Origin: Aliiglaciecola lipolytica E3
Lineage (GTDB): Bacteria > Pseudomonadota > Gammaproteobacteria > Enterobacterales > Alteromonadaceae
DNA: 64,000 bases
NCBI RefSeq assembly: GCF_000314975.1
Contig: NZ_BAEN01000041.1
Span: 62,001 to 126,000, forward strand
Reading direction: 5' to 3'
Shown: one piece after another, positions 33,234 through 44,312 of the stretch
Numbering within the stretch: position 1 is the first letter of the stretch
How the letters are laid out: each line of letters starts with the position of its first letter
Program-made: the position numbers and the translations under genes
Notes under the pieces: generated by a model
Told to the model about the DNA's origin: nothing
Database searches by the model: none
The model's input: the letters and a program-made list of their open reading frames with translations, nothing else

Positions 33234-35132
33234 TTAATGCGATTGCATACCTTCTAGCTCATCCCATCTTTCATACGCTTTTTCGAGCGAACTTTCACAA
33301 TCAGCCAGATCACTAATTGCTATATTAAAATCATCTTGGGATTGCTTAAAAAATTCCGGATCATTTATTTTACTTTGTAAAACCTGGACTTTATTTTCTA
33401 ATTTTTCTATTTCTTTTGGCAAAGTATCCAGCTCTAATTGATGCTTGTAAGACAGTTTCTTTGTCTTTTTCACTATCGGTTGAGATTTAGGACTCGGTGA
33501 TTTTACAGAAGTTTCGTCTTCTGTGTGTTTTTTTTCTGCCTGATACCAAGTTTCAATGTCGGTATAACCGCCAACAAACTCTTTCAGTACACCATTACCT
33601 TCAAAAAACAGGCTAGATGTTACGACATTATCTACAAATTCTCTATCATGGCTGACTAAAATTACGGTGCCTGTATATCCCGAAATCAAATCCTCGAGCA
33701 ACTCCAGTGTTTCCACATCCAAATCATTGGTTGGCTCATCCAGAATTAAAATATTAGATGGCTTTAATAGTAACTTAGCTAGCAACAATCTATTTTTTTC
33801 ACCACCAGAGAGTGACCGCACCGGCGCATTAACTCGTTCTGGAGTAAATAGATAGTCTTGAAGATAACTCATAACATGTTTGTACTGGCCGTTAACGTTC
33901 AAATCACGTTTACCATCCGCTACTACATCGATTACACTTTTATCAAGGTCAAGTGCCAATCTATGCTGATCAAAATAGGCAACCTCTAAATTTGCGCCTT
34001 GTTTAACTGATCCTGATTGCGGTTCTAAACTACCTAATAACAAGCGAATTAGGGTACTTTTACCACAGCCATTAGGACCGATTAATGCAAGTTTATCGCC
34101 TCTAAAGACATTGAGTTCAAGATTATCAACAATCACCTTATTATCGATTTCGTAGTGTAGATCTACTGCTTCAAATACAATCTTACCCGACGTATTTCCG
34201 GTACTTACTGTTGCTTTAGCTCTGCCTTGTAAATTACGTCTTTGAGAATGTTCTTGGCGTAACGCTTTTAGAGCTCGAACACGACCTTCATTACGTGTAC
34301 GTCTAGCCTTAATCCCCTGTCGAATCCACACTTCTTCTTGAGATAGTTTTTTATCAAATTCAGCATTAGCGTTTTCTTCGTTTTTTAAATCTTCTGCTTT
34401 TTTATCTAAATATGTTTGATAATTGCCGGGATAACTTGTGAGCTTACTGCGATCTAAATCAACGATACGTGAAGCCACAGCACGAATAAAAGCGCGGTCA
34501 TGACTAACAAAAACGACCGCCCCCTTATATTCTTTGATAATGCCCTCTAGCCATTTGATCATATGTATATCTAAATGGTTAGTTGGCTCATCTAAAAGTA
34601 AGATGTCTGGGTTGCCTACTAATGCTCTTGCTAACGCAGCTTTACGACGCCAGCCGCCCGATAACGAAGATAATTGCTGGTTACCATCGAGTTCTAACAA
34701 TGTTAGTACTTGACTAATTTGCTGTTCAAACTGCCAAGCGTCTTGGTGCTCGAGTTTGTGTTGCAATTGTTCCAACACCTGTAAATTTTTATCACTAGGG
34801 TCAGTCGAAACCAAGTTAATTTGATGAAAATAGTCTTTTAGTAATTCACCCGTTTCGGCCATTCCTTCAGCGACATAATCAAACAAAGATGACTCAACAC
34901 TTTCAGGTGGATCTTGTGGCAAGCGTGAAATTCGTACATTCGCAGAAATGATTCTTTGACCATCATCTAATACTTGCTCTCCTTCCAACACTTTTAGCAA
35001 GGTCGATTTGCCACAACCATTTCGACCTACCAAACAAATACGTTCGCCAGGATGAACAACAAGTTCGCCTTTTTCTAATATGGCAGGATGACCAAAAGAA
35101 AGTTGCGCATTTTTTAACTGCAACAAGCTCAA
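33234..35132 (-). CDS. uup: ABC-F ATPase Uup
   Basis: This 632-residue protein has two ABC ATPase domains without membrane segments. Domain 1: Walker A GRNGCGKST, signature LSGGWRRKAALA, Walker B ILLLDEPTNHLD. Domain 2: GPNGCGKST, LSGGEKNRLLLA, ILILDEPTNDLD. The inter-domain linker and a C-terminal coiled coil (about 555-630) match Uup, an ABC-F factor that acts on ribosomes and affects transposon excision and branched DNA. The start overlaps the preceding gene by four bases. Confidence 0.94.
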   Translation of the reverse strand: MSLLQLKNAQLSFGHPAILEKGELVVHPGERICLVGRNGCGKSTLLKVLEGEQVLDDGQRIISANVRISRLPQDPPESVESSLFDYVAEGMAETGELLKDYFHQINLVSTDPSDKNLQVLEQLQHKLEHQDAWQFEQQISQVLTLLELDGNQQLSSLSGGWRRKAALARALVGNPDILLLDEPTNHLDIHMIKWLEGIIKEYKGAVVFVSHDRAFIRAVASRIVDLDRSKLTSYPGNYQTYLDKKAEDLKNEENANAEFDKKLSQEEVWIRQGIKARRTRNEGRVRALKALRQEHSQRRNLQGRAKATVSTGNTSGKIVFEAVDLHYEIDNKVIVDNLELNVFRGDKLALIGPNGCGKSTLIRLLLGSLEPQSGSVKQGANLEVAYFDQHRLALDLDKSVIDVVADGKRDLNVNGQYKHVMSYLQDYLFTPERVNAPVRSLSGGEKNRLLLAKLLLKPSNILILDEPTNDLDVETLELLEDLISGYTGTVILVSHDREFVDNVVTSSLFFEGNGVLKEFVGGYTDIETWYQAEKKHTEDETSVKSPSPKSQPIVKKTKKLSYKHQLELDTLPKEIEKLENKVQVLQSKINDPEFFKQSQDDFNIAISDLADCESSLEKAYERWDELEGMQSH

Positions 35133-35362
35133 TCTAAAAACTCCTGTAGTTGGGTTAAATCGAATGGCCAGCCTAGTTCAGCTTGAGTATCCATACGTTT
35201 AAGCACCGGAATTCTTGCTCCATATAGATGAAAAAGTTGGGTATCTGACTTCACATCAACTTTTGTTACATTGAGGTCATAACTCGACTTAACTTGATCT
35301 AACAATGCCTGCGCTAATTCACATAAATGACATTGTTTCCCAGTGTAGAAATATAACTGCAT
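35129..35362 (-). CDS. Glutaredoxin-like DUF836 protein
   Basis: This 77-residue thioredoxin-fold protein has the CHLC redox motif (residues 12-15) and the cis-proline context ARIPVLKR. The DUF836 family is found between rlmKL and uup in many gammaproteobacteria. It is probably a small thiol oxidoreductase; the partner is unknown. Three bases separate it from rlmKL and it overlaps uup by four. Confidence 0.88.
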   Translation of the reverse strand: MQLYFYTGKQCHLCELAQALLDQVKSSYDLNVTKVDVKSDTQLFHLYGARIPVLKRMDTQAELGWPFDLTQLQEFLD

Positions 35363-35365
35363 TAA

Positions 35366-37468
35366 TTAGTTCACTCGTTTACTTAATACCCAACAGTGAT
35401 GTATTTTGGGATTACGTTTAAAATCTTCTGGAATAGTTTGTTGAGTAATATTCTCAACACTTAAGCCAATGGCTTTAACTGCGGATTCGTCTAATTTAAA
35501 ACTACGCAGATTATTAGAAAAAATAATCTCACCATTTGCATTCAAGCGCGCATGGGCTGAGGCTAAAAGATCTAAATAATCACGCTGAACATCCCAAGTC
35601 GTATCCATACGTTTTGAGTTGGAAAACGAGGGAGGGTCAATAAATATTAAATCATAATCTTGTTGATGATCGTTTAACCATGTTAGGCAATCAGCCTGTA
35701 TAAATTGGTTTGCGCAGGCAATATTATTTAATTGCACATTTTGTTTTGCCCAATTTATATAGGTTTTTGACATATCAACTGTAGTAACTGATTTAGCACC
35801 ACCAAGCCCAGCATGAACGGAAACACTGCCGGTGTATGCAAATAGGTTTAGCACGTCTTTGTTTTTTGATCGCTGCTGTACTAAATGGCGGGTAATTCTA
35901 TGATCTAAAAACAATCCTGTATCTAAATAGTCAGATAAATTAACTTCAAATTTAGCCCCATTTTCAAATACGTTAAACGTCACCTTCTTTTCGGCGACCT
36001 TTTGGTATTGCTCACTCCCCTTTTGTCTTTGCCGGGTTTTAACAATAATTTGCGCTGAATTGACACCTGTAATCTCCGGCAAGGCAAGTAAAACGTCGTG
36101 CAATCGTTTACGTGTTTTTTGTTCAGGTATATCTTTAGGGGCTGCATATTCTTGTACAACTAACCAATCAGCATAGCGATCTATGGCAACGTTATATTCA
36201 GGTAAATCGGCATCATATAATCGATAACAATTGGTGTTTTGCTTTTTAAGCCAACGACTCAATGATTTGATGTTTTTAGCTAAACGGTTAGCAAAATCTG
36301 ATTGAGGTATTGTCGATTCTTTAACAACCACATTTTTCGCGTCTAAAACATAATTAACCAGTTGACACTCAATTGCACCGTTATTCAGTTTGTAGTCTTT
36401 ATTTGCAACCAACTTTAACTGTTTAAACAGGTCTCGGTTTGAGGTTAATAAACTGACACGCCAACCCTGAAAATGCTGTTTAAGATGGTCTCCCCATGCT
36501 TGAAAAACAGGTAGAAGCTCAGTTAACTCATTTAATCTTTCACCATAAGGTGGATTGGAGACAATATACCCTGCTTCACTATCAACTTGTAATTTGGTCG
36601 CATCAGAATTAAAAAAGGTAATATGCTCCAACATCTTAGCAGCGTCAGCATTTTGTTTAGCAGTATTTAAGACGCGTCTATCCAAATCATTCGCAAATAT
36701 TTTGGCAGTAGGTTTTTGTTGTTGGCTAATGGCTTTTTCAATTAATTCAAGCCAAATTTCATTCTGATGCAATTTCCAGTGGGTAAAGCCCCACTGCTGG
36801 CGACCTAGTCCCGGAGCAATATTGCAGGCCATTAACGCTGCCTCGATAGCTATTGTGCCTGAGCCACACATGGGATCAAAAAGCACTTTAGAACGATCAT
36901 TATTCCAGCCGCTGCGTAATAACATCGCACACGCTAAATGCTCTTTTAGTGGCGCTTGCCCTGTCTGTTGTCGATAATGGCGTTGATGTAAACTGCGACC
37001 GGAAATATCCAAATAGACAGCAAAGTTTTCTCTACGCACACGTGCTTGTACGCGTATATCTGGCATAGACTTACTGATCGATGGTCTTTCGCCAAAATGA
37101 TGAGAAAAGGTATCAACGATGGCATCTTTGACTTTTAAGGCACCGAATTGCGTATTGTTAATTGTTCTATTTGTACCGACAAAATCCACGACGAACGTAT
37201 TGGAAACAGAGAAGTGGTCTTGCCAAGGTACAGTGGCAACTATGTCATAGAGTTCTTCAGCACTATCAATTTTGCCTTCGGCTAGCTGCACTAGAACTCG
37301 ATTAGCTAAACGAGACCACAAACAAACCTGATAAACATCGCTTAGTTCTCCGCTGAAGTAAACCTGACCAGGACGCATTTTCAAACTGCAATGAGGTAAC
37401 AGAGAAGTAAGTTCGTCGAGCAATAGCCCATCAAGACCTTTTGAAGTTGTTACAAGAATTTCAAACAT
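35366..37468 (-). CDS. rlmKL: Bifunctional 23S rRNA methyltransferase RlmKL
   Basis: This 700-residue fusion starts with a THUMP domain (about 45-155) followed by an RlmL-type N2-guanine methyltransferase with catalytic NPPYGERL (G2445 modification). The C-terminal RlmK-type domain carries DPPSFSNSKR (m7G2069). Length matches E. coli RlmKL (702). Order zapC-rlmKL-grx-uup is conserved. Confidence 0.95.
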   Translation of the reverse strand: MFEILVTTSKGLDGLLLDELTSLLPHCSLKMRPGQVYFSGELSDVYQVCLWSRLANRVLVQLAEGKIDSAEELYDIVATVPWQDHFSVSNTFVVDFVGTNRTINNTQFGALKVKDAIVDTFSHHFGERPSISKSMPDIRVQARVRRENFAVYLDISGRSLHQRHYRQQTGQAPLKEHLACAMLLRSGWNNDRSKVLFDPMCGSGTIAIEAALMACNIAPGLGRQQWGFTHWKLHQNEIWLELIEKAISQQQKPTAKIFANDLDRRVLNTAKQNADAAKMLEHITFFNSDATKLQVDSEAGYIVSNPPYGERLNELTELLPVFQAWGDHLKQHFQGWRVSLLTSNRDLFKQLKLVANKDYKLNNGAIECQLVNYVLDAKNVVVKESTIPQSDFANRLAKNIKSLSRWLKKQNTNCYRLYDADLPEYNVAIDRYADWLVVQEYAAPKDIPEQKTRKRLHDVLLALPEITGVNSAQIIVKTRQRQKGSEQYQKVAEKKVTFNVFENGAKFEVNLSDYLDTGLFLDHRITRHLVQQRSKNKDVLNLFAYTGSVSVHAGLGGAKSVTTVDMSKTYINWAKQNVQLNNIACANQFIQADCLTWLNDHQQDYDLIFIDPPSFSNSKRMDTTWDVQRDYLDLLASAHARLNANGEIIFSNNLRSFKLDESAVKAIGLSVENITQQTIPEDFKRNPKIHHCWVLSKRVN

Positions 37469-37528
37469 GTAGGTACCAATAAATAAAATCCCGTGGATTA
37501 TACGGGATAAAACCAGGCGGTATAAGGG

Positions 37529-38080
37529 TTAATTAATATGCTCGTTGGATTGTTCTATAGGATCGTCATTTATTTGCTCTAAACTCACTAAACGATCGGA
37601 ATGCACATTGATGAGTGAAAATTGTTTGTGAATTTTATTATCTGCCGTTTTAAAGTCTTCAGATAAATTTAGGCACAAAGCCAAACTACCTTGCTGTTGT
37701 AAAGTTAGCACTAGATAGCTTTCCTGATTACAGGATAGCCAAGCTAGTTGTTGTTCAGGACCGACTAAACAACTCGGGTGTTTTTCATATAACCAACTTT
37801 TATGTATAACAGGTTTGTGAAAACACTTAGCCGCGGTTGCATTTAAAGCAATTTGCGTCTTTACACTTTGCTCAAACGGCACATTAGATTGATTGACCGC
37901 TTCTAAAGATTCGATGAAGCATTGTGAATGTAGAATTTCAAAATATAAGTTTTCTGGGATTACCTGCAATTGTGAGTCTACAAAAGCAGTTTGAAATGAC
38001 AGCCCAGCATTCAACTCAATCATCAAAAAATGTGACTGTTTATCGATATACCACTTCCAATGTCCTGAAGGCAACAGCAT
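37529..38080 (-). CDS. zapC: Cell division protein ZapC
   Basis: This 183-residue protein matches ZapC in length (E. coli 180) and sequence flavour (LPSGHWKWYIDKQSHFLMIELN at the N-terminus), and sits in the conserved pyrD-zapC-rlmKL order. ZapC binds and stabilises FtsZ polymers at the division ring. The C-terminus is an acidic Asn-rich tail. Confidence 0.88.
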   Translation of the reverse strand: MLLPSGHWKWYIDKQSHFLMIELNAGLSFQTAFVDSQLQVIPENLYFEILHSQCFIESLEAVNQSNVPFEQSVKTQIALNATAAKCFHKPVIHKSWLYEKHPSCLVGPEQQLAWLSCNQESYLVLTLQQQGSLALCLNLSEDFKTADNKIHKQFSLINVHSDRLVSLEQINDDPIEQSNEHIN

Positions 38081-38131
38081 AGAAATATCTAATTTAAAAT
38101 AAACGTTAAGAAAGGTAGCACAAATCTAAAT

Positions 38132-39154
38132 TTACACTAACCCTTTCACAATTTGTTTTATCAAAGGAGGCCCCTGATAGATAAAGCTAGAATAAATTTG
38201 CACTAAAGTAGCCCCCGCATTGAGTCTGTCATTTGCGGTCGCACTGGAATGAATTCCTCCCACACCAATGATAGGCATTGCACCTTGCAATGCTTCAGCA
38301 AGCACTTTTGTGACATGAAGACTTTTTGCAGTCAGCACTTCACCACTTAAGCCGCCAGCCTCTTTAGCATAACGTAATCCTTCCACAGAGCTGCGGTCAA
38401 GTGTGGTATTGGTAGCAATTACGCCATCGATTTCTGTTTTTAATAATGAATTGGCAATGTCTTTAATTTCTTTATCGGTTAAATCCGGTGCAATCTTCAC
38501 TACCAAAGGCACGTACTTACCATGTATTTGTGCTAATTGTTTTTGTTCGGCTTTTAAGCCTAGGAGTAATTTGTCTAGCGCTTCTCCGTACTGTAACGAT
38601 CTTAACCCTGGGGTATTGGGACTAGAAATATTAACTGTTACATAATCAGCGTATGCATATACTTTTTTTAAGCAAATTAGATAATCATCGAGTGCATTTT
38701 GTTCTTCTGTTTGTTTATTTTTACCAATATTAATTCCCAAGATACCGTCGTAATTCGCTTGTTTAACCTGTTCAACTAAATAATCTACGCCTTTATTGTT
38801 AAACCCCATTCGATTTATCAGTGCATTGGCATCCGGAAGTCTAAACATTCTGGGTTTTTCATTTCCGGGTTGCTCAAGCGGCGTAACTGTCCCAATTTCA
38901 ATAAAACCGAATCCCATTGCTGCAAATGCATCAATACATTCGCCATTTTTATCCAAGCCAGCGGCTAATCCCAACGGGTTTTTAAACGTCAAACCAAAAC
39001 AATTTACCGGATGAGCTGCTACAGATTGTTGGTAGGTAGATTTTAATAAGTTGTGTTGCGTGCGCTTTAAAAAATTTAATGTAAAGTCATGACTCCATTC
39101 GGGATCACATTGGAACAACGCTTTTTGTACGATTGGATACATAGTTAACCTCAA
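38132..39154 (-). CDS. pyrD: Dihydroorotate dehydrogenase (quinone)
   Basis: This 340-residue class 2 enzyme has an N-terminal membrane-associating helix, [14 protein letters not shown] (FMN site), [11 protein letters not shown] with the catalytic serine (class 2), and the C-terminal IGVGGIHS phosphate loop. It oxidises dihydroorotate to orotate with ubiquinone in pyrimidine synthesis. It is separated from the upstream gdh gene by a strong terminator. Confidence 0.96.
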   Translation of the reverse strand: MRLTMYPIVQKALFQCDPEWSHDFTLNFLKRTQHNLLKSTYQQSVAAHPVNCFGLTFKNPLGLAAGLDKNGECIDAFAAMGFGFIEIGTVTPLEQPGNEKPRMFRLPDANALINRMGFNNKGVDYLVEQVKQANYDGILGINIGKNKQTEEQNALDDYLICLKKVYAYADYVTVNISSPNTPGLRSLQYGEALDKLLLGLKAEQKQLAQIHGKYVPLVVKIAPDLTDKEIKDIANSLLKTEIDGVIATNTTLDRSSVEGLRYAKEAGGLSGEVLTAKSLHVTKVLAEALQGAMPIIGVGGIHSSATANDRLNAGATLVQIYSSFIYQGPPLIKQIVKGLV

Positions 39155-39157
39155 ATA

Positions 39158-39181
39158 AAAAGCCCTGATATCAGGGCTTTT
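39158..39181 (-). terminator. Terminator between gdh and pyrD
   Basis: A 12-base-pair perfect inverted repeat (39158-39169 with 39170-39181), followed by TTT on the minus strand. It ends the gdh message, leaving pyrD to its own promoter. Confidence 0.8.
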
Positions 39182-39220
39182 GGTATAAATTATATAAAGC
39201 GGAAATGTGCTAAATGATAC

Positions 39221-42200
39221 TTAGTTACTCGCATTAATGCTGAGTAACATTAGTTCACGCAGTGCAACAGAAAATTTCGCAAACTCATGGGTATTACTAG
39301 TTTTGAATTCTGACATCATATGATACCAGCGGTCTAGCAATATCGTATTATTCTCCATCCATTTATTCAATATCTCTTCTGCATCATTACTATCTGGAGC
39401 ACCATTTAGCAAGACTGATGTAAGCGAGCGTTGTTGCCAATCCAACTCTTCTCGATATGATGCTCTAGCTAAGGCCTGCCAATGGTTACTTACCGCTTGA
39501 TTATTGATTTGATCAAGGAACCAATGTAATTGCAGCTTTGCTCCAAGATTAAAGTATAAACTTGCGGCTACATCCAGTTTACGGTTTTCCGATTGCGTCA
39601 TTTGCGCTAAGTCTAAACAACAGAACATATTACTTAAACTTGCCACTTTATACGCAATCTTTTGCGGAACCCCTTTACTGACATAATCAGATGTGAACTT
39701 TTCTAGTTGACTATATTCTTTGTCTACTAAGTAACGTTCCAAATTTTTACTTAAATCATTAAAGGTAGGAACATACAGATTAACTGCGTCGGTAATAGAC
39801 ATGTGTTTTTCACCATGTCTAAGGAACCAACGCGACGCTCTGCGCATAGTTCTGCGCATACGATCTAGCATTTCAAGTTGTGTTTTAGCCGACACTTTAT
39901 TGTCTAGATCTTCAATTTCTTGCCATAGAGCATCAATCCCAAATACTGCCTTGACCACAGAATAAGCTGTGGCCACTTCATCCACTGCAGCTCCGGTTTC
40001 TTCTTGCATTCTAAATACGAAATTTAAGCCCATATCATTAACCATATTATTGGTTAATTTAGTGGCGATAATTTCAGCTCGAAGTGGATGGAACTCCATT
40101 TGCGGAACAAATCTATCTTGCAGCTTTTGTGGGAACGCACTGACCAATAATTGTTCATGGTATGGGTTATTCGTGATTTGTTCGATATTCAGCTTTTGTT
40201 TTAGCACCATTTTGCCATAGGCAATCATCACTGAAAGCTCAGGTCTGGTAAGTCCTTTACCTGAGGCTTGACGATCGGAAAGCTCGTCATCTGATGGAAT
40301 AAATTCTAGCTCTCTATTAAGTGCACCTTCACGCTCTAAACCATGGATAAAACGTAATTGTTCTTTGAGTAAGGTCGGTCCACCAAATTCAGTTATGGAA
40401 ATTGATTGGGTTTGACGGTAGCAATCTTGAATCACTAACTCTGCAACATCATCTGTCATTGAATACAGCAATTCATTGCGTTGTTTTTTGGTCAAATCCC
40501 CAGCACTAACTAAAGCATTTAGTAGAATTTTTATGTTAACTTCATTATCTGAACAATCAACGCCACCTACATTATCAATAAAATCAGTATTAACTCGACC
40601 ACCTTTGGCGGCATATTCAATACGGCCTAGCTGGGTTAATCCGAGGTTTCCACCTTCACCAATAATTTTTGCACGTACATCTTTACCGTTTACACGAGTA
40701 TCGTCGTTGGCACGATCCCCTACTTCACTATGAGTTTCTTTCGTCCCTTTAACATAGGTTCCAATACCGCCGTTCCAAATGAGGTCGACTTGCATCTTTA
40801 ATGCATTATGAATCAGTTCGTTTGGTGTCATCGCGTTTTGCGTTGTTCCTAACCACTTTTTCATTTCATTGGTTAATTTAATCGATTTCGAAGCACGACT
40901 GAAAATACCGCCGCCTTTAGAGATTAATGATTTGTCATAGTCGTCCCAAGATAATGACGGATTTTCAAATAATCGCTGTCTTTCAACGTAACTTTTCTGG
41001 GTATCTGGATTAGGATCAAAGAAAATATGCAAATGGTTAAACGCACAAATAAGCCGAGTATGTTTCGACAACAACATACCGTTCCCAAATACATCACCGG
41101 CCATATCACCAACCGCAACGCAGGTAAAATCGGTCGTTTGACAATCAATATTAATTTCTCTGAAGTGGCGTTTAACAGATTCCCATGCTCCACGAGCAGT
41201 AATCCCCATTTTTTTGTGGTCGTATCCAATACTTCCACCCGATGCAAACGCATCACCAAGCCAGAAATTAAATTCTTCTGAAATGCCATTGGCAATATCG
41301 GAGAAGGTCGCAGTTCCTTTATCGGCTGCAACGACTAAGTAAGGGTCGTCTTCGTCTATACGTACTACATTTTTAGGAGGAACTATTTCGCCATCGACGA
41401 TGTTATCTGTAATATCCAGTAAACTACGGATGAAAATACGATAGCAATCTTGCCCTTCTTTTTGAATTGCATCGCGTCCTTGGTCCATTGGCAGATTTTT
41501 ACAAACAAAACCACCTTTAGCTCCTACAGGCACGATCACGGTATTTTTTACTTGTTGTGCTTTAACCAGACCTAGCACTTCAGTTCTGAAATCTTCACGG
41601 CGATCAGACCAACGCAATCCACCTCTGGCAACTTTACCGCCTCGTAAATGCACACCTTCAATGCGCGGAGAGTAGACAAAGATCTCAAATTTGGGCAGCG
41701 GCAGAGGCATATCAGGGATGAGTTCTGGTAACAACTTAAATGACATGTAAGGCTTTTCATTACCTTGTTCGTCAGGTTGATAGAAGTTGGTACGTAAAGT
41801 CGCCAAAATCATATCTAAATAACGACGGATAATTCTGTCATCATCTAAATTGGAAACTTGGTCAAGCCGTTCTTTGATATCGCCTAAAATACTTTCTGCT
41901 TTTTTCTCACTTCTTTTCTTACTTGGGTCAAAGCGATTAGCAAACAGTTCAATAAGTTGTTTGGCAATATTTGGATAATTAGCCAGCGTATTCGCCATAT
42001 ATGTAATACTAAACGAGCTGCCTGTTTGACGCATATATTTAGCATAAGCACGTAAAATTGTGACATTACGACCAGTTAATCCCGCTCCTAACACAAGTCG
42101 ATTAAACGGGTCATCTTCCAAAGTGTTGTGCCAAACCTTTGCAAATGAATCTTGAAATAAAGCTTGTGCAGCCTCCATATCCAATTGCTGACTATTACTG

Positions 42201-44065
42201 TGTAGCATTGAAAAATCCATAATCCAATGCACATCGCCGTTCTGACAGTTGATTTTATAAGGACTTTCGTCGATTACGCGTAACCCAAAATGTTCTAACA
42301 TCGGTAACACGGCAGACAAATGAATGGGCTCTTTGCGGTGGAAGAGTTTTAATTTAACAGCCTTGGAATCGTGTCCTTCTTCTTGCGGCCTATAAAACAA
42401 CATATCTAAAGAGTGCGATTCAGTCAGTTGCTCTAATTTGCTGATATCAACCAATGCAACGCTGGGCAAATTTTGTTCTGTGTAGCTGCGTGAAAAGGCA
42501 TTGCCGTATTTTTGTTCAAGCGCTTTCCCTGCTGCTTCGCCATAAGTTGCACTAATTGAGGCTGCTAATCTATCGTTCCAGCTTTTGGTTAGTTCGATAA
42601 TATTCTTTTCGATATCCTTCACATTGAATTCCGCATTGTTGTCTTTTACTCGAGCGATATAGTGGGTGCGTGCATAGACAGATTCAGAAAAATAAGTTGT
42701 AAATTCTACCTGCTCTTCACTATTAAATGATTTCTGTAATAACTCTTGCGTTTCTTTACGCAACTGCGTGTTATAGCGCTCACGAGGAACATAAACCATA
42801 CAGCTAATAAAACGCCCAAACGCATCCTTACGAACAAATAATTTCGATATACCGCGCTCTTGCATCTGAAAAATGCCGAGGATTATTTGGCCTAGCTCTT
42901 TTTCATCGCCCTGTAGTAATTCATCACGAGGATAAGTTTCGATAATATTGACGAACGCTTTATAAGCATGAGAGCTTTTATCAAAACCAGAATGTCTGCA
43001 AATACGCTCAATTTTGCGTTGTAGGACTGGCAATTGAGTCGCGCTACTATTATAAAAAGAAGCTGAATATAGTCCTAAGAAACGATGTTCACCCGTGACA
43101 TTACCTTCATCGTCAAAGCACTTAATTCCCACATAATCCATATATGCTGGACGGTGGACGCGCGCACGACTATTGGTTTTGGTAAGGATCAGAGGATGTT
43201 TACTTAAGGCTTCTTTTTGTGCTGAAAGTGGGAGATTTGATAAAATTCTATCGCGGTCGCTAATAGAGTTTTTCATTAAACCTAAGCTAGTTTCATTTTT
43301 TGGTGTCCAGCGATGATCCCCTTCAATGGCATTGACATCATAATATCGGTAGCCCATCAGGGTAAAATTATGATCATTTAACCAACTTAAAAACTCTATC
43401 GCTTGCTGCTGTTCTTCTTCATTTGCTGGGCAATGAGATGTGGGAAACTCTTTAATAATATTAGTGAGCTTATCACGCATAGATTCCCAATCTGATACCG
43501 CTAAAGATACTTCACCAACTACTGATAGCAATTCGCTCGTCAACTGATTTAACGCTGCTTTTGATACTTGTCTATCAACTTCGATTAAAAATACCGTTTC
43601 TTTTACTTTTTCCTTAACGCGAGATTTACTGCTTAGAAATTCCTCTACTTCGCCTTTTTCATTGCGCTTTAAGTTAATCGGACTATGCAATAACAAATGC
43701 GACGTTATATTTAGGCGATTAAGGGTCATTCTTACAGAATCAACCAGAAATGGCATATCTCTAACAATAATTTCAACTATGGTGTGCGAAGACTGCCAAC
43801 CATGTTTAGAAATTTCAGGGTTAAATACCCGTATTTTTGGCTGTTGGCCATCATATTTAGCAAACTCATTCCACAGACTTAAGGTGGCGCCGTACAGATC
43901 GCTATCGTTGCGATTCTCTAAATCGTCTACTGAAATATTTTTAAACAATAGACGTGAAAATTGCTCAACTAATTCGGCGTGAGACTTATCTATCTTTTTA
44001 TTAATGAGTTTAAATACATTTTCTAACAGAACTGAATGTTGGTTATTGGAAACCGTCATTTGCAT
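39221..44065 (-). CDS. gdhB: NAD-specific glutamate dehydrogenase (large, GdhB/L-180 class)
   Basis: The 1614-residue enzyme belongs to the very large NAD-GDH class of about 180 kDa described in Streptomyces, Pseudomonas and Shewanella. The catalytic core (about 700-1200) contains RGGKVARGGLRWSDRREDFRTEVLGLVKAQQVKNTVIVPVGAKGGF, with the glutamate-binding and catalytic lysines, and GEGGNLGLTQLGRIE in the NAD domain. N-terminal ACT-like regulatory domains precede it. It oxidatively deaminates glutamate, supporting growth on amino acids. The nearest upstream gene is separated by a terminator. Confidence 0.94.
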   Translation of the reverse strand: MQMTVSNNQHSVLLENVFKLINKKIDKSHAELVEQFSRLLFKNISVDDLENRNDSDLYGATLSLWNEFAKYDGQQPKIRVFNPEISKHGWQSSHTIVEIIVRDMPFLVDSVRMTLNRLNITSHLLLHSPINLKRNEKGEVEEFLSSKSRVKEKVKETVFLIEVDRQVSKAALNQLTSELLSVVGEVSLAVSDWESMRDKLTNIIKEFPTSHCPANEEEQQQAIEFLSWLNDHNFTLMGYRYYDVNAIEGDHRWTPKNETSLGLMKNSISDRDRILSNLPLSAQKEALSKHPLILTKTNSRARVHRPAYMDYVGIKCFDDEGNVTGEHRFLGLYSASFYNSSATQLPVLQRKIERICRHSGFDKSSHAYKAFVNIIETYPRDELLQGDEKELGQIILGIFQMQERGISKLFVRKDAFGRFISCMVYVPRERYNTQLRKETQELLQKSFNSEEQVEFTTYFSESVYARTHYIARVKDNNAEFNVKDIEKNIIELTKSWNDRLAASISATYGEAAGKALEQKYGNAFSRSYTEQNLPSVALVDISKLEQLTESHSLDMLFYRPQEEGHDSKAVKLKLFHRKEPIHLSAVLPMLEHFGLRVIDESPYKINCQNGDVHWIMDFSMLHSNSQQLDMEAAQALFQDSFAKVWHNTLEDDPFNRLVLGAGLTGRNVTILRAYAKYMRQTGSSFSITYMANTLANYPNIAKQLIELFANRFDPSKKRSEKKAESILGDIKERLDQVSNLDDDRIIRRYLDMILATLRTNFYQPDEQGNEKPYMSFKLLPELIPDMPLPLPKFEIFVYSPRIEGVHLRGGKVARGGLRWSDRREDFRTEVLGLVKAQQVKNTVIVPVGAKGGFVCKNLPMDQGRDAIQKEGQDCYRIFIRSLLDITDNIVDGEIVPPKNVVRIDEDDPYLVVAADKGTATFSDIANGISEEFNFWLGDAFASGGSIGYDHKKMGITARGAWESVKRHFREINIDCQTTDFTCVAVGDMAGDVFGNGMLLSKHTRLICAFNHLHIFFDPNPDTQKSYVERQRLFENPSLSWDDYDKSLISKGGGIFSRASKSIKLTNEMKKWLGTTQNAMTPNELIHNALKMQVDLIWNGGIGTYVKGTKETHSEVGDRANDDTRVNGKDVRAKIIGEGGNLGLTQLGRIEYAAKGGRVNTDFIDNVGGVDCSDNEVNIKILLNALVSAGDLTKKQRNELLYSMTDDVAELVIQDCYRQTQSISITEFGGPTLLKEQLRFIHGLEREGALNRELEFIPSDDELSDRQASGKGLTRPELSVMIAYGKMVLKQKLNIEQITNNPYHEQLLVSAFPQKLQDRFVPQMEFHPLRAEIIATKLTNNMVNDMGLNFVFRMQEETGAAVDEVATAYSVVKAVFGIDALWQEIEDLDNKVSAKTQLEMLDRMRRTMRRASRWFLRHGEKHMSITDAVNLYVPTFNDLSKNLERYLVDKEYSQLEKFTSDYVSKGVPQKIAYKVASLSNMFCCLDLAQMTQSENRKLDVAASLYFNLGAKLQLHWFLDQINNQAVSNHWQALARASYREELDWQQRSLTSVLLNGAPDSNDAEEILNKWMENNTILLDRWYHMMSEFKTSNTHEFAKFSVALRELMLLSINASN

Positions 44066-44259
44066 ACCTTGTAATGAAATAAGTGTTAATTTTTAATCAA
44101 CACAACAACTGGATTCTTTTTAGATTAGTCAAAAGGCTGAGATATATACAGTTTTTGATAATTTAGTTGTGCTATTTTCGCTAAAAATATGTCCCTTTAA
44201 AAGGATTAAATTAACTATAATTTTACAATTAATATAACTATGCATCGAAACTAATTAAA

Positions 44260-44279
44260 AAAGGGCCCTTAGGCCCTTT
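44260..44279 (-). terminator. Terminator of the DUF1302-RND operon
   Basis: AAAGGGCC pairs with GGCCCTTT around CTTA, followed by six T residues on the minus strand, just past the RND gene. Confidence 0.85.
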
Positions 44280-44312
44280 ATGTGTATTTAATGCTAATAA
44301 TTATGCAAAAAA

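Noticed and set aside
40924-41331. 135-codon minus-strand frame inside gdhB
   Set aside because: Alternative frame within the GDH coding region with no family features.
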